Notes under the pieces: model-generated
What the model saw: only the letters and a program-made list of their open reading frames with translations
Database searches by the model: none
What the model was told of the DNA's origin: nothing
Shown: positions 33,551 to 43,551 of the stretch, one piece after another
How the letters are laid out: every line of letters starts with the position of its first letter
Position numbering within the stretch: the first letter of the stretch is position 1
Program-made: the position numbers and the translations under genes
Source: Neolecta irregularis DAH-3
Taxonomy: Eukaryota > Ascomycota > Neolectomycetes > Neolectales > Neolectaceae
NCBI GenBank assembly: GCA_001929475.1
Contig: LXFE01000332.1
Span: 1 to 54,428, forward strand
Direction: 5' to 3'
Length of the DNA: 54,428 nt

Positions 33551-34366
33551 ATGACCCAACTCAAAATCCTCGTTTGGAACGTATGTTCTCCCTGAGATCC
33601 AGTGCTGAACCGGTAGGTTTGGAATCTTCCAGGAATTCTCACCGATGGATTTGGCAAATCTCGTCAAAGAGCTGCTAAAGTGTCTCCTTTACTTAATGAT
33701 TTCGATATAGTTATAGTCAACGAGTCCTTCATGCATCGTAACGAGCTTCTTTCAAAGACTATTCATCAATATCGCTATGAGTTGAATCGTGGAAAGAGTC
33801 TCGCAATTTTTAACGGTGGCGTCGTAATACTTTCAAAATACGCTATTGTTGAGAAGGCTGGTGAAGTCTATCATTCACGCACCCGCTGGGATCGATTCGC
33901 TGCAAAGGGGATTGCTTTCGTCCGTCTTGATGTGGATGGGATGATGCTGGATGTTTATGGGACCCATATGCAATCTGGGGACAAAAACTCAGAACAAGAG
34001 GCCCGCCTTGCCCAAGCTAGTCAAGTCGCCGAGTTCATCAAAAGGAATTCTTCACAAGACTCCAAGATTGTTTTTGGTGGGGATATCAATATGGGACCGG
34101 TACTGGATCCCACGTTCCAAAAGTTTAGTGCTCATTATACGGACGAGCAGGATGTACGAGCGCGGCATAAAGCCTATGAGACTTTGAAGACGAAGAGCGG
34201 ATTAGAGGACATTGTTAGCGAAGAACCCGAGTTTTTAGAGGACATCAATCGCTTCTTGGGAAGAAATCTTGGGGAAAAAAAGGTGACTTATCTCGGGCTG
34301 GAGCGTTGCGAGGACGGTTCTCGATTGAGCGACTCACAGTCTGTCCTTCTCACCATCACTATCTAA
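33551..34366 (+). CDS. Endonuclease/exonuclease/phosphatase-fold protein, neutral-sphingomyelinase-like
   Basis: Two exons, 33551-33580 (10 codons) and 33617-34366, 259 residues. EEP-superfamily blocks: LKILVWNVWNLPG (split by the intron), FDIVIVNESF (metal-binding Glu), FNGGVVILSKYAIV, AKGIAFVRLDVDG, VYGTHMQSG and KIVFGGDINMGP (Asp/Asn). The size and the NVWNLPG and GGVVILSKY blocks point to the Isc1/nSMase-like group that cleaves phosphodiesters of sphingolipids. The C-terminal catalytic SDH motif reads SDSQSV, so the general-base His is absent; activity is doubtful. No transmembrane segment is seen, unlike Isc1. The substrate is uncertain. Confidence 0.78.
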
Positions 34367-35663
34367 GGTACATGCATCTGCTATGATCTTGTGAAGACAT
34401 ACCTTTCATTGGCATTTGTACTCTGCGATAAAAGCTATTGCTACCGGTAATTTTAATAATCCAACCCACATTCCCTTTTGCAACTTTATTGTATTGGAGT
34501 TTTACATAATCATTTGCATGAAACGACTGCCACGTCTCCTCGGTTGTGGGGTTGTTCAAGTTTTCCTCAATAACAGATGACAGCTATCAAGATTATCCTA
34601 TTGGAATGTCGTCACCAAGTTTTCACAAGCCGAGTGATTCTCTCAAACATCGCTGATTGTCGGTCTTTTCAAAAAACCTCGAAAACAATGGTTTTCTTTG
34701 CTTGAAATATGAGCATGAAACCGGTATTCTATTTGATCTTTAATATTAAGTGAACAAAAATGATTGGGTTCATATCTTAGGAAGCTTCGCCAAACAGGAC
34801 AAATCTGAGTGACAGGGTTCAATTCAGAACCTTTTTTAAATAAAATACGGCAGCAATTTGTGTGGCCCAATCTCTAAATTTGAATACACCCTCGAGAATT
34901 GGACCATTTAGAGCCTGTAGTCTTGGCGATTCAAGCCCAAATAAGAGATCTGTCTTGTGCATGTTGCCCATATATGAATGATTCGCCCTTTACGCAATTG
35001 TTATTTTTATTTTCGATAGAATACCAGGAAATCGGTTATTTTGAACCCCATGCGTGGATGATTGAGAAAATAGATACTCGAAGACTTGCATTAGAATTTG
35101 GTTAGAATTTTGATCAAGCTGACCTAATTTGAGGCCCATAAGTTTCTTATTTCAAGCTGAATGAATCATTGATATAATCAATGTTGATCGACAAATTGTA
35201 AATACTTCTTGCGCAAGTATGCACTCCATTTATTAGCCAAAGCGATCAAGCTGCCATGGGTAATATGATTAAAGAATAATGATATCGATCTGCTTCGCAG
35301 TGATTCCTGGCTTATAGAATAAAAAAGTAGAAATAAATCTACAAACGGTGTAAGCGTATACCTCAATACTTACAAACGGTGATAAAAAAAGATTCAGGGG
35401 CCCTGAAGAGCGGATTATCAAGATCCAATTGACCAATCATATTTAACCAACCACATGTAATCAAAAATTGTCGAGAGTAATCGCCATACTTGAATATTGC
35501 CAAGGACCAATGTCGGGGAAAATACATGTGAGAAAAAGAGAAAAAGAGAGTGATTCTACCGATTAGTAAAGTGCCGAATCTATGCCCCTACTTTTTGCAC
35601 ATCGTCTCAAGACTAAGCGGGCGAAAGCCAGTCAGTACCGGCTTTCCCTATGACTTGCAAACA
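34367..35663. other. Intergenic, with an orphan exon-like frame
   Basis: On the minus strand at about 34580-34403 a frame containing NDYVKLQYNKVAKGNVGWII ends exactly at a good donor (AAAG then GTATGTCT). The next exon would have to lie inside the EEP gene on the opposite strand, and a stop lies just upstream. It may be a gene remnant. Other frames (34643-34870 minus, 34899-35105 plus) show no family signal. The rest is AT-rich. Confidence 0.35.
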
Positions 35664-36214
35664 ATGTCCCGGATTATCTCGTTGGTGTCTGGCATTATTT
35701 CACTCGGGGTCATCTTGACTCAAATCCTGGTGATTTTACCTCAATGGAATCAACAAGATTTCCAAGTCGAGTTGAGCAGTTATGTTGTTTTGTCTATCGT
35801 ATATTTTCCCTTTGAGTCTGGGCTGATACTGATCATTTGGTCCAGGGTATAATTACCGCTGTTTCTTGTTGGTTTGCACTTGTATATACTTATACCTTTC
35901 TCACGATATCGACTATATCGTCTGTGATCATTTGGATATTTTTGGCTCTGTTTAATTTGGTTTTGACTGTGGTGAAGTTCAATTTCGCATGCACTGTATA
36001 TCGACCGGGAAGTTGGGACTGCTTCGATCTTTTGGGAAGGTGAACGATCTATCTTCCAAGATCTGACATTGAAAGGTCTTCTACATGTGTGTGGAAACTT
36101 CTTCCAGTATCATCCGAGATTTTGAGCTGTCGAGTTGGTTGTCGTGCAGCATATTCGGGCGTTGCGCTTTCGTGGATTCTGTCGTACCAACAATCCTCAG
36201 CATATCAAAGTTAA
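35664..36214 (+). CDS. Four-helix membrane protein, MARVEL-like
   Basis: Three exons, 35664-35798, 35846-36039 and 36076-36214, 155 residues. Predicted transmembrane segments: IISLVSGIISLGVILTQILV, VVLSIGIITAVSCWFALVY, SSVIIWIFLALFNLVLTVV, and a fourth in the last exon (CRAAYSGVALSWILSY). The third exon is supported by a 36-nt intron with a CTGAC branch motif; without it the frame stops at 36043 and the fourth helix is lost. The spacing and the Cys/Ala-rich last helix ending in a Trp are typical of fungal MARVEL-domain proteins, often at plasma-membrane compartments. Function unknown. Confidence 0.65.
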
Positions 36215-36752
36215 CGTCAGTGTCTCTTTTGTAGCACAATGTGGCTTTATTTTCCGGGATTGGAGACGAACCGTTCAGCGAATACGGAATGAAAATGCCG
36301 AAATGGAGAGCCAGCCTATTAGTCTGCACTATTACATTACATAATCCTTGATTTTTGGTGGAATATATAAGAATGATAGGTGAGGTTTCGCCTTAGAGTT
36401 GGGTGATTCGTCAAGGTTGGAGTTAGATGGTAAAAGAAAGTTATTATACGGCTCATCCTCTTCTAGAATTAACATGGTCAAGAAACACTATTGTTCAGTT
36501 TTCTCCAAGAAAATTCAATCCTTGAAGTTTTTCCCTGTTGACAGATTAGAAACGGAGATTATTTGTAAGATATGTAATTGTTGGTATTTTTCGGTACTGA
36601 TGAGTGATACCAGCCATTATTGTATTTGATGTGTTGATTAAAGTTCGTTCCTTCAGACATCGAAATATTATTGAAAGATAAACTCCAGGTATATTACCTA
36701 TGAACCCACCCCACACATAACAAATCATGAAACACACGTAATAAGTCATAAA
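36215..36752. other. Convergent intergenic region
   Basis: AT-rich 3' flanks of the four-helix protein and MIS12. Short frames on both strands without family signal. Confidence 0.45.
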
Positions 36753-37582
36753 CTAGGTAGTTTCTTCCAAGGTCTGCGGGGAGCCTTGTATTTCTCTTAT
36801 GCGAGCAGCCTCGGCGGTCCAATCAATTCCCCCTTCCACAGAACCGACTATTTTGCCAACCATCATTTCTATGTATTCTTCGCGAGCATTTTGCGGGACT
36901 GCGATGTTTTCTTTTCGAAGTTTTTCAAGCAGGGATTTGAGGGTTGATACTTGATCTGCGAGAAATTCGGCGGTATCGGGGATTGGTGTAACTGTGTGTC
37001 AAGATAAATCTAGGTATGAGCAAACCTTTCTTTTGAACGGCGTCTGTTTGGAGGAAAGAAAGTTTAGCTGCGTGAGAGGAGATTTCTGCGAGATTTCGTC
37101 GCGAGACCTGCAGTTCGCGATGGAGTATGTTGCGCGTTCTATAAGCCTGGATTTAGTGGTTGTTGTGATAAGATATGTACCGAGGTTAGTTGATAACGCA
37201 ACTGTGCAGTCTTTGTGTCGATATCTTTGTCGATCAGAGAAAAATCCAGATCCTATGGTCAGAGGAGGACAGCATGGGCGGATACATTGTGATGGGCAAG
37301 TTTCATCCAGGGTTGGAGATCTGCGGGAATGTTGAAAATATTACGAAGAACATAGAGCTCGAACGCGTCAAAGTTCCTGTCGATGGCGTTTTCGAGGAGG
37401 GTTTCCAGTTGGTGAACGCCCTGGAGGGGATCGATTTCTATGTCTGCAACGAAGGCCTCGACATCGGGCATCATGCGGTAGAGGATGATGTGGACCGAGT
37501 TGATGATGTCATCGATGAAGGACAGCGGCGGGTACTCGAAGTGTTCCGTGAGCAGCTGGTATGCGGGAGAAGTGGTTGCCAT
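36753..37582 (-). CDS. MIS12: Kinetochore MIND complex subunit Mis12/Mtw1
   Basis: Links centromeric CENP-C to the Ndc80 complex. Exons on the minus strand: 37582-37286, 37252-37181, 37146-37026 and 36991-36753, giving 242 residues with consistent phases (introns 33-34 nt). Family blocks: TEHFEYPPLSFIDDIINSV, VHIILYRMMPDVEAF, LLENAIDRNFDAFELYVLRN, FNIPADLQPWMKLAHHN, then the coiled coil TAQLRYQLTSAYRTRNILHR. The C-terminal helix covers ADQVSTLKSLLEKLR and EYIEMMVGKIVGSVEGGIDW. It shares a short promoter region with the divergent LAMMER kinase. Confidence 0.92.
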
Positions 37583-37900
37583 ATCAGAAATATATAGAAT
37601 GCGATCAGGGATCAGGCGGGATGTATCAGTGATTAATGCAGATCAGATGTATCAATGATCAGATCAGATCAGGCACAACAGTGGATCAATTCAGATCAGA
37701 TGCAGCAGGGGAATCAGTTCAGACCAGGCTAAGCGATGAGCGGAGAACGGGTGCCTGTGGCTGCGGGTCTCGCTTGGCTCTCGCTTCTCTTCCCGCTCCC
37801 GCCGGTACTCCACCAACACTACTGCTACTCCTACTCCACCAATACTCCACCAATACTCCTCCTGCTCCTCCTGCTCCTGCTCCTCCATTCTCCCTCCTCC
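37583..37900. promoter_or_regulatory. Bidirectional promoter region with repeated GATCAG motifs
   Basis: Between the divergent MIS12 and LAMMER kinase genes. At about 37,600-37,730 the hexamer GATCAG (often CAGATCAGAT, also ATGTATCA variants) recurs about ten times. From 37,790 the sequence is CTCCT/CTACT-rich. The repeats could bind a regulator of both genes (inference). An in-frame ATG at 37736 could extend the kinase by 55 residues through this low-complexity tract, but this is unlikely. Confidence 0.5.
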
Positions 37901-39566
37901 ATGTCCATGTCCATGTCCATGGCTGCATCCACCCATGCCCGTCCTGCGGTTGCAAGTCCCAGCGCCAGTTCGTCCGCCAGCAGCACCAAGCGCCGGCGCG
38001 CAGTCGACTGGGATTCCTTCTACCGCAATGGCCGCCCGCACCCGCACGAAGTCATCGTTCTCGACGCAGATCTTGACAACAACAATTCACCGCCGCCTCC
38101 CTCCCGCAAGCGCAAGCTCCCGCGCCCGCCCGTGCCGCCGCTGCCGCCCTCAAAGCGCCGCAAGCACGACAAGGTCCGCGATGTTTTTGTCGAACAGATC
38201 CCAGACGTAAACGTATCGCTCGCTCTTGACTCTGCTGATCAGTACAAGCCTTACCACGCGAGCAAGACCGTCGACGATGCCGAGGGCCACTACATCTTTG
38301 AGCCAAACCAGTTTTTTACCCAGCGATGCACTCTCCTCTCCTGCTCTCCGCTAACCCCCCGCAGACAAAATCGTCCAGCAGCTCGGCCAGGGCACCTTTG
38401 GCAAAGTCGTCCAGTGTCTCGATCTGCGCGCAAACAAACTCGTCGCCATAAAAGTCATCCGCAGCGTCCAGAAATACAGAGACGCCTCGCGCATAGAACT
38501 GCGCGTCCTCGACACCCTCCGCCAGCATGATCCCCTCAACGAACAGTACACTTACTTCTCCATCTCCTTTTTTTCTAATCCACAGCAACTGCATCCATTT
38601 CATCGCCTGCTTCGACTATAGAAACCATATCTGCATCGTCACAGAAATGCTCGGAATGAGCCTGTTTGATTTTCTCAAGGAAAACAAGTTTGCCCCGTTT
38701 CCCGCAAAACATATACAGCAATTTTCCAAACAGCTCTTCTCCTCAGTTTCTTGTACTCAATCTATCCCAAATACCCATCTCACACTTAGTTTTGCATGGG
38801 CTAAATCTCATCCATACAGACCTCAAACCTGAAAACATCCTCCTAGTAAGGAATGAATATCGTCGCCTCCCCTACAACGGGGTATCCACCTATCACTTTT
38901 TGGTCTCTTTCTGATATATTCAGCGCTCAAATATTACTGATCGCAGGGTGCTCGATTATACAGACATCAGGTTAATAGATTTCGGAAGCGCAACCTTCAA
39001 TGATGAATACCACAGCAGCGTCGTTTCAACGCGCCATTACCGCGCACCTGAAATAATATTAGGGAGCGGCTGGGCTTTTCCCTGCGATGTATGGAGTATC
39101 GGCTGTATTCTTCTTGAATTCTACACCGGAGACGCCCTTTTCCAGACCCACGATAACCTCGAACATCTCGCCATGATGGAAGCTTTTGCCGGTCGTTTTG
39201 ATGAGCGCTCCATTCGCTCCGCTAGGTTCCTTTACCCCCCCTTTCCTTTCATTTACTAAACAAGAGTTGTAGCAAATCTGGACAAAAATTCTTTCGTAAT
39301 GGACGTTTGGATTATCCCACCAGTGAAACTAGCAGGTCCAGCAGAAAGTACGTCAAAGGCATGAAAAAACTTTTGGTAGTATCTATTCTCCACCTCACTC
39401 TTAACCCTAACAGGACATGATATCCCCACGAAACGAACACAGCGACCAGTTCTATCGCTTACTAAAAAGTATATTCTCATATGACCAATCACGCAGAATG
39501 ACCGCTCTCGAAGGTCTTCATCATCCATATCATTCCATCCCGATCGAAGAATCCCTCGAAATATGA
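37901..39566 (+). CDS. LAMMER-family dual-specificity protein kinase (CLK/Kns1/Lkh1)
   Basis: Seven exons: 37901-38327, 38365-38545, 38586-38752, 38790-38881, 38924-39225, 39267-39375 and 39414-39566, giving 476 residues. The basic N-terminus ([32 protein letters not shown]) is nuclear-signal-like. Kinase motifs: [25 protein letters not shown] (Lys), [13 protein letters not shown] (catalytic Asp), [11 protein letters not shown] (DFG), [10 protein letters not shown] and [13 protein letters not shown]. The family signature reads EHLAMMEA instead of EHLAMMER. The first intron (38328-38364) has a GC donor. LAMMER kinases phosphorylate SR splicing factors and control growth and stress responses. 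The start was chosen at the repeated ATG cluster (MSMSMSM) just after the low-complexity upstream tract. Confidence 0.93.
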
Positions 39567-40121
39567 GATCTCAATCCTTTATTGTTTTATATTCTGTATA
39601 TCGTTTTTGTTCTTGTTTGTCCACCTTTTGGGAGCATTTTTGTAGCATTTTTCTTGTTGATAGATTCTGGGGGTAGAAGATGTATTCTCAAGGAGATATA
39701 GGTTCTTCTTGCCACAGTGCGAAAAAAGATGGATTTTGATTTCCCTCTGCCTGTGCTTTTTGGAGTAATTTTGATTTCAATAGATACGCACATGACGAGC
39801 CTAGGTAAACCTATAAAGTAAGAAATTCATAGATTTTAAGTAGAATTGGATTGTTATCGCACTTGAAATTGGATATAATAGAGCTGCTATTTGTAAGCAT
39901 ATGTATTGACTGCAGTTTTCCTCCTTGCTATTTGTGACCTTACTATGTGTGATTGTACTTGTCAAGTTGCAGTAAAAGTACCTTTTCTGGTATGCTGCTT
40001 TTTCAAAATTAACTCGAAGTCAAATCCTCTATAAAACATGATACAATCCCCTTTCAACCGATAAAGAATTGAAAAGCCGATACCCATAAATTGATGTTTC
40101 TGACCACCCAGTCCACCTTCA
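39567..40121. other. Intergenic region
   Basis: AT-rich 3' flank of the kinase and 5' flank of IMA1. No gene recognised. Confidence 0.45.
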
Positions 40122-42060
40122 ATGTCCCTTTTTCGACGGCGGCAGACATCGAGTCCACAACGATGTTTCTATTGCAATCAGTACTCGAACCAACAGCCAG
40201 ACACACACGAATGGCTATGTCCACTCTGCGACGCTATTAACCATCTCGACCAGGTACATCTGAACAATACCTGGTAAACTAACTACGAGAATGGAGAAAT
40301 TGCAGACTATACTCCACCAGTTACTACACAGGATGGCAAGCCACGTTTGCCTTTACGTCCCAGTTATCCACCGCTGAACTCGCCATTCTGTCAGTCTTGT
40401 GCAAATAACCACACCGTTCTGGTCAATTCGCTCGCATCGTTCATCCCTGACGACTCGCACCCCGACTATCAGACTTATCTCGCTGCCTACCCTGCCTATC
40501 GAGCCCAACTGGAAGAGTTATACCCCCTTGTGTGTGGAGCATGTGCTCCTCAAGTCAAGGGCCGGCTTGATCGGAATAATTATATAGCAAAGGCTCGGGC
40601 ATTAGGTAACTGGCTCGAAAAATCGAATATCTCCACAGGGAAAAATAAAATGGCATGGGGAACACGTTTCAGAATTGTTTTGTGGTTTATTAAAGGTGCA
40701 CTCTGGTGCTCAACTATATTTCTTTTATTCGTGTTCTATATCTACGGTATACCCAACATCTTGTTGCAAGTTCTAATTTCTTTAAGGAATTGTGTACACT
40801 CCAGATCAGTTACGTTCGCATTACCCTTTCTTCACTATCGAAAAGATACTAGCTCTCGATTCGGGGTGTTTTATTCCTCTGCGGTCGTTTCTACGCCGTT
40901 ATCTGCCCTTGTCTTTTCTTTATAATTTCTGGCTATGTGCTTGGTATAAGGCTATACGAACTCCAAACGCGACTCTTTCAGGAACGAAAGAGTATCACGT
41001 AGGGATCCTTTTTTTTCTTGTACTTCTCACTGATTTATAGAAAATTCAGTGGTTACAATACATTTTTCGTCTGGTTTTCATATATTCATTCGACTACCCT
41101 TCTTCTGGGGTCAGTCTATTCTTCGTCTTATTCTCGTCTTTGGTATGAATCTTGCTGAATCTTTCTTGTATTAACTGAGAGGCACTGGTGTTTTCGTTTT
41201 ATTCTTTAAAAGTTGTTACACCTCCTAAAATCACACTTCAAGATTCCCATCCTACGAGTTTCGACGCTATAGTGGACGCAACTCTGTGCATTCCACCTAC
41301 TCTTGTCCTCCAGAAGCAAGATCACACTCTTCAGCAGAATATACGAGGTGATAACAATCGGTCACATCCGGTGCATTTTTCCCCTCGTCCGACATGGATT
41401 CCCCTCGACATTAAAACTCCTGCAAAGTCACCAAGCCCGTTTACTGCGTCGGTCCCTATACCACCTGCTCCCAGATCATCACTTACATCCTCTCAACCGA
41501 CGAGAAATAACAAACTGCCGCCCCTTCGCAATCCCGTTCTAAAGAACTCGGGTTTGTCTACCGGTATGTCTTTTACCATCTCTGAAGAACCTCGTTTTCA
41601 GTCACCTCTGGTCGATCCAACTAACAAAGCTCATTTGCCTCTTGCCCCTCAAAAGTTCTTCGCACCGGAAGAAGCGACCGGTCTTGAAAACTTATTTGCT
41701 CCTGCATTGAGGTTAGACGACGAGCCGTTAATTGTACAGGCTCTGAAGAATGTCAAGCGGCATCGGCCTTGTTGGATAGATATCTCGGCGTTCTTCTTCT
41801 GCACGATTGTTGGCATTTGGAAGCCTTTTGTCGGTTGGGCTGGACTTTGCATCATTGCCTCAATTCTCGGGACCGGCAGGCGACGCTTCGTCCAGATATT
41901 CTTGGCTGCAGTCATTTCAGTGGTAATTTGGTGTTTTCAGAAAATTATTTTTGTTTACGCGTCGGCTAGTATTAGTTTGGCGGTACTTTGCGGAATGGTT
42001 AGCTGGAGAATATGGGCCAGAGACCTGCAAAAACAACAACAGCGACGAAAAAAGCTTTGA
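40122..42060 (+). CDS. IMA1: Inner nuclear membrane protein Ima1
   Basis: Ima1/NET5 proteins sit in the inner nuclear membrane and help couple chromatin to the envelope and LINC complexes. Six exons, about 577 residues. The N-terminal Cys-rich Ima1_N domain shows CFYCNQYSNQQPDTHEWLCP, FCQSCANNHTVLVNSLASF, VCGACAPQVKGRLDRNNYIA. Then a membrane helix (LWCSTIFLLFVFYIYG) and the region leading to RLSILRLILVFEALVFSFYS. A long Ser/Pro-rich linker follows, and the C-terminus has three further hydrophobic helices (PCWIDISAFFFCTIVGIW, GWAGLCIIASILG, FVQIFLAAVISVVIWCF) and a basic tail. The first intron is 40254-40289. Introns around 41.01-41.18 kb were resolved by phase and branch motif; one alternative acceptor (41032 region) remains possible. 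Confidence 0.87.
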
Positions 42061-42482
42061 TTTAGTCTACTGTTTTGTCTTGTTGGAATCTTGATCTATC
42101 ATTAGCCAAGATGATTGATTGACCTAGGATCTTGCTGATAACTGTTTCTTTCGAACCTGGGGGGCTGTGCACAATCCGCTAGGTCTAGAGCTTTGTTCCT
42201 AATAATATATAAACTGGGCTAATATCGAAATTGAAGCCACACGACTAGATATCTATTATTACAACAACTGCCTGCATATTATTCAAAGCAAGTGTACAAA
42301 GAGGAAATATATGGATGAAGTGCGCTTCACCCTTTGAAAATATGGACCGTTTGGCTAACTGGAACCGCAACATGCTAGTTCCACATAGGGATACTTGGAG
42401 CTAGATAATGTCTAGACGGAATATTTGTAATCCGTCATCCTGATGAATCAGATGCCAAATCAACACCTGCTAACCAATCTTT
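42061..42482. other. Convergent intergenic region
   Basis: AT-rich, no gene recognised. Confidence 0.45.
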
Positions 42483-42818
42483 CTAGAGCGCAGTAACAAC
42501 GGCGTTGTATGTCTCGGCAATCGCGGGGTAGACATCGTTTCCCCGAAGTTTTCGGGCGTCATGTGGGGAAAAGTTTGCTATATTAAACGAGTCCAAGTCC
42601 AAAGATAACTCCCCAGCGGTGAAACAGCCCCGGCCGAAAATATTAATTGGAGCGACAGTACTACAATAGACTGGATTTGCGGTGCATTTTGTCTTGACTT
42701 GCTCAGTAACAGGCAAGATGCAAGGACCGGAAGGGGAATAACGGCCATCAGGAAAGACGTCATGAGAAGCGACTCTGGAATTCGATGCAACTGCCTGACA
42801 AAGAAAAACAAGTAACAT
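42483..42818 (-). CDS. Small secreted Cys-containing protein (111 residues)
   Basis: Single exon. The N-terminus MLLVFLCQAVAS is a short signal peptide. The mature part has four Cys in an uneven pattern (GPCILP, TKCTANPVYCS, GRGCFTAG) and ends ETYNAVVTAL. No family is recognised. It is divergent from the small gene at 43109 and shares a 290-bp upstream region with it. Could be a wall-associated or effector-like protein (inference). Confidence 0.5.
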   Translation of the reverse strand: MLLVFLCQAVASNSRVASHDVFPDGRYSPSGPCILPVTEQVKTKCTANPVYCSTVAPINIFGRGCFTAGELSLDLDSFNIANFSPHDARKLRGNDVYPAIAETYNAVVTAL

Positions 42819-43108
42819 TCTCGGGTTTCACCCGTGCCGATGGGCAAGGGGACAGGCGAGTCGGCTGTTCCAGGCCCTGAAGTCTCGGAAAATCGCGAGG
42901 CTTGGAATATAATTCCCCTGAGACTGTCAGTCGCTGCAAACTCCCAGGAGCGAATCGAAAACGGCTTTTAAAGTCGGCGGCATTCCCGGTGCTATGCCTG
43001 TCGATTACGTCCTTTTTTTTCTTTCGTTTTCTGCCGGGGTGTCGATATCGATATAAGATTTTTCCCTCTCGTCCTCTTTTCCTGCGACTCATCGATCTCC
43101 AATCGACA

Positions 43109-43416
43109 ATGTCGTCGTTGACTTCCCTTGTCTCGGGGTTTCTCTGTCCGGCAAAACCGTCAACCCCGCCTCTCGAGAATCAAGGTCATCATCGTTTGTC
43201 TACCACAGATTTCTCCTACCGGCTTGATCGTGGTAAGTTTTATTCTTATCCAATATATCTGAGTATCTAGAAGAAGGCAACTGGATTAGGGTTCCCGGCG
43301 AGCAGAGACTCATTCCATTGCCGCCTAATACCCAATTCATCGCCCGAATACCTGGTCGAAAACTAGTCGTCAAAATGCCAGGTGGAGAAATTCGTGAATT
43401 TTGGGTGCAAAAGTGA
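43109..43416 (+). CDS. Small conserved-looking protein of unknown function (89 residues)
   Basis: Two exons, 43109-43232 and 43271-43416 (38-nt intron with GTAAGT donor). The protein runs MSSLTSLVSGFLCPAKP, FSYRLDREEGNWIRVPGEQR, LIPLPPNTQFIARIPGRK, LVVKMPGGEIREFWVQK. The second half has a compact beta-rich, low-gap composition. I do not recognise the family. Splice phase and start context support it being real. Confidence 0.6.
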
Positions 43417-43551
43417 CATTGTTTCGTCGGCGTTTGTTCTGGATTGCTAATTTGAATTGGGGCTGGGAGTTGGGGCATTTTGAGAATTCAACAAATGTTT
43501 GGTGATCAAGATTTATTGTCAATATATAATCCAACTGAATAAACAAATCAT

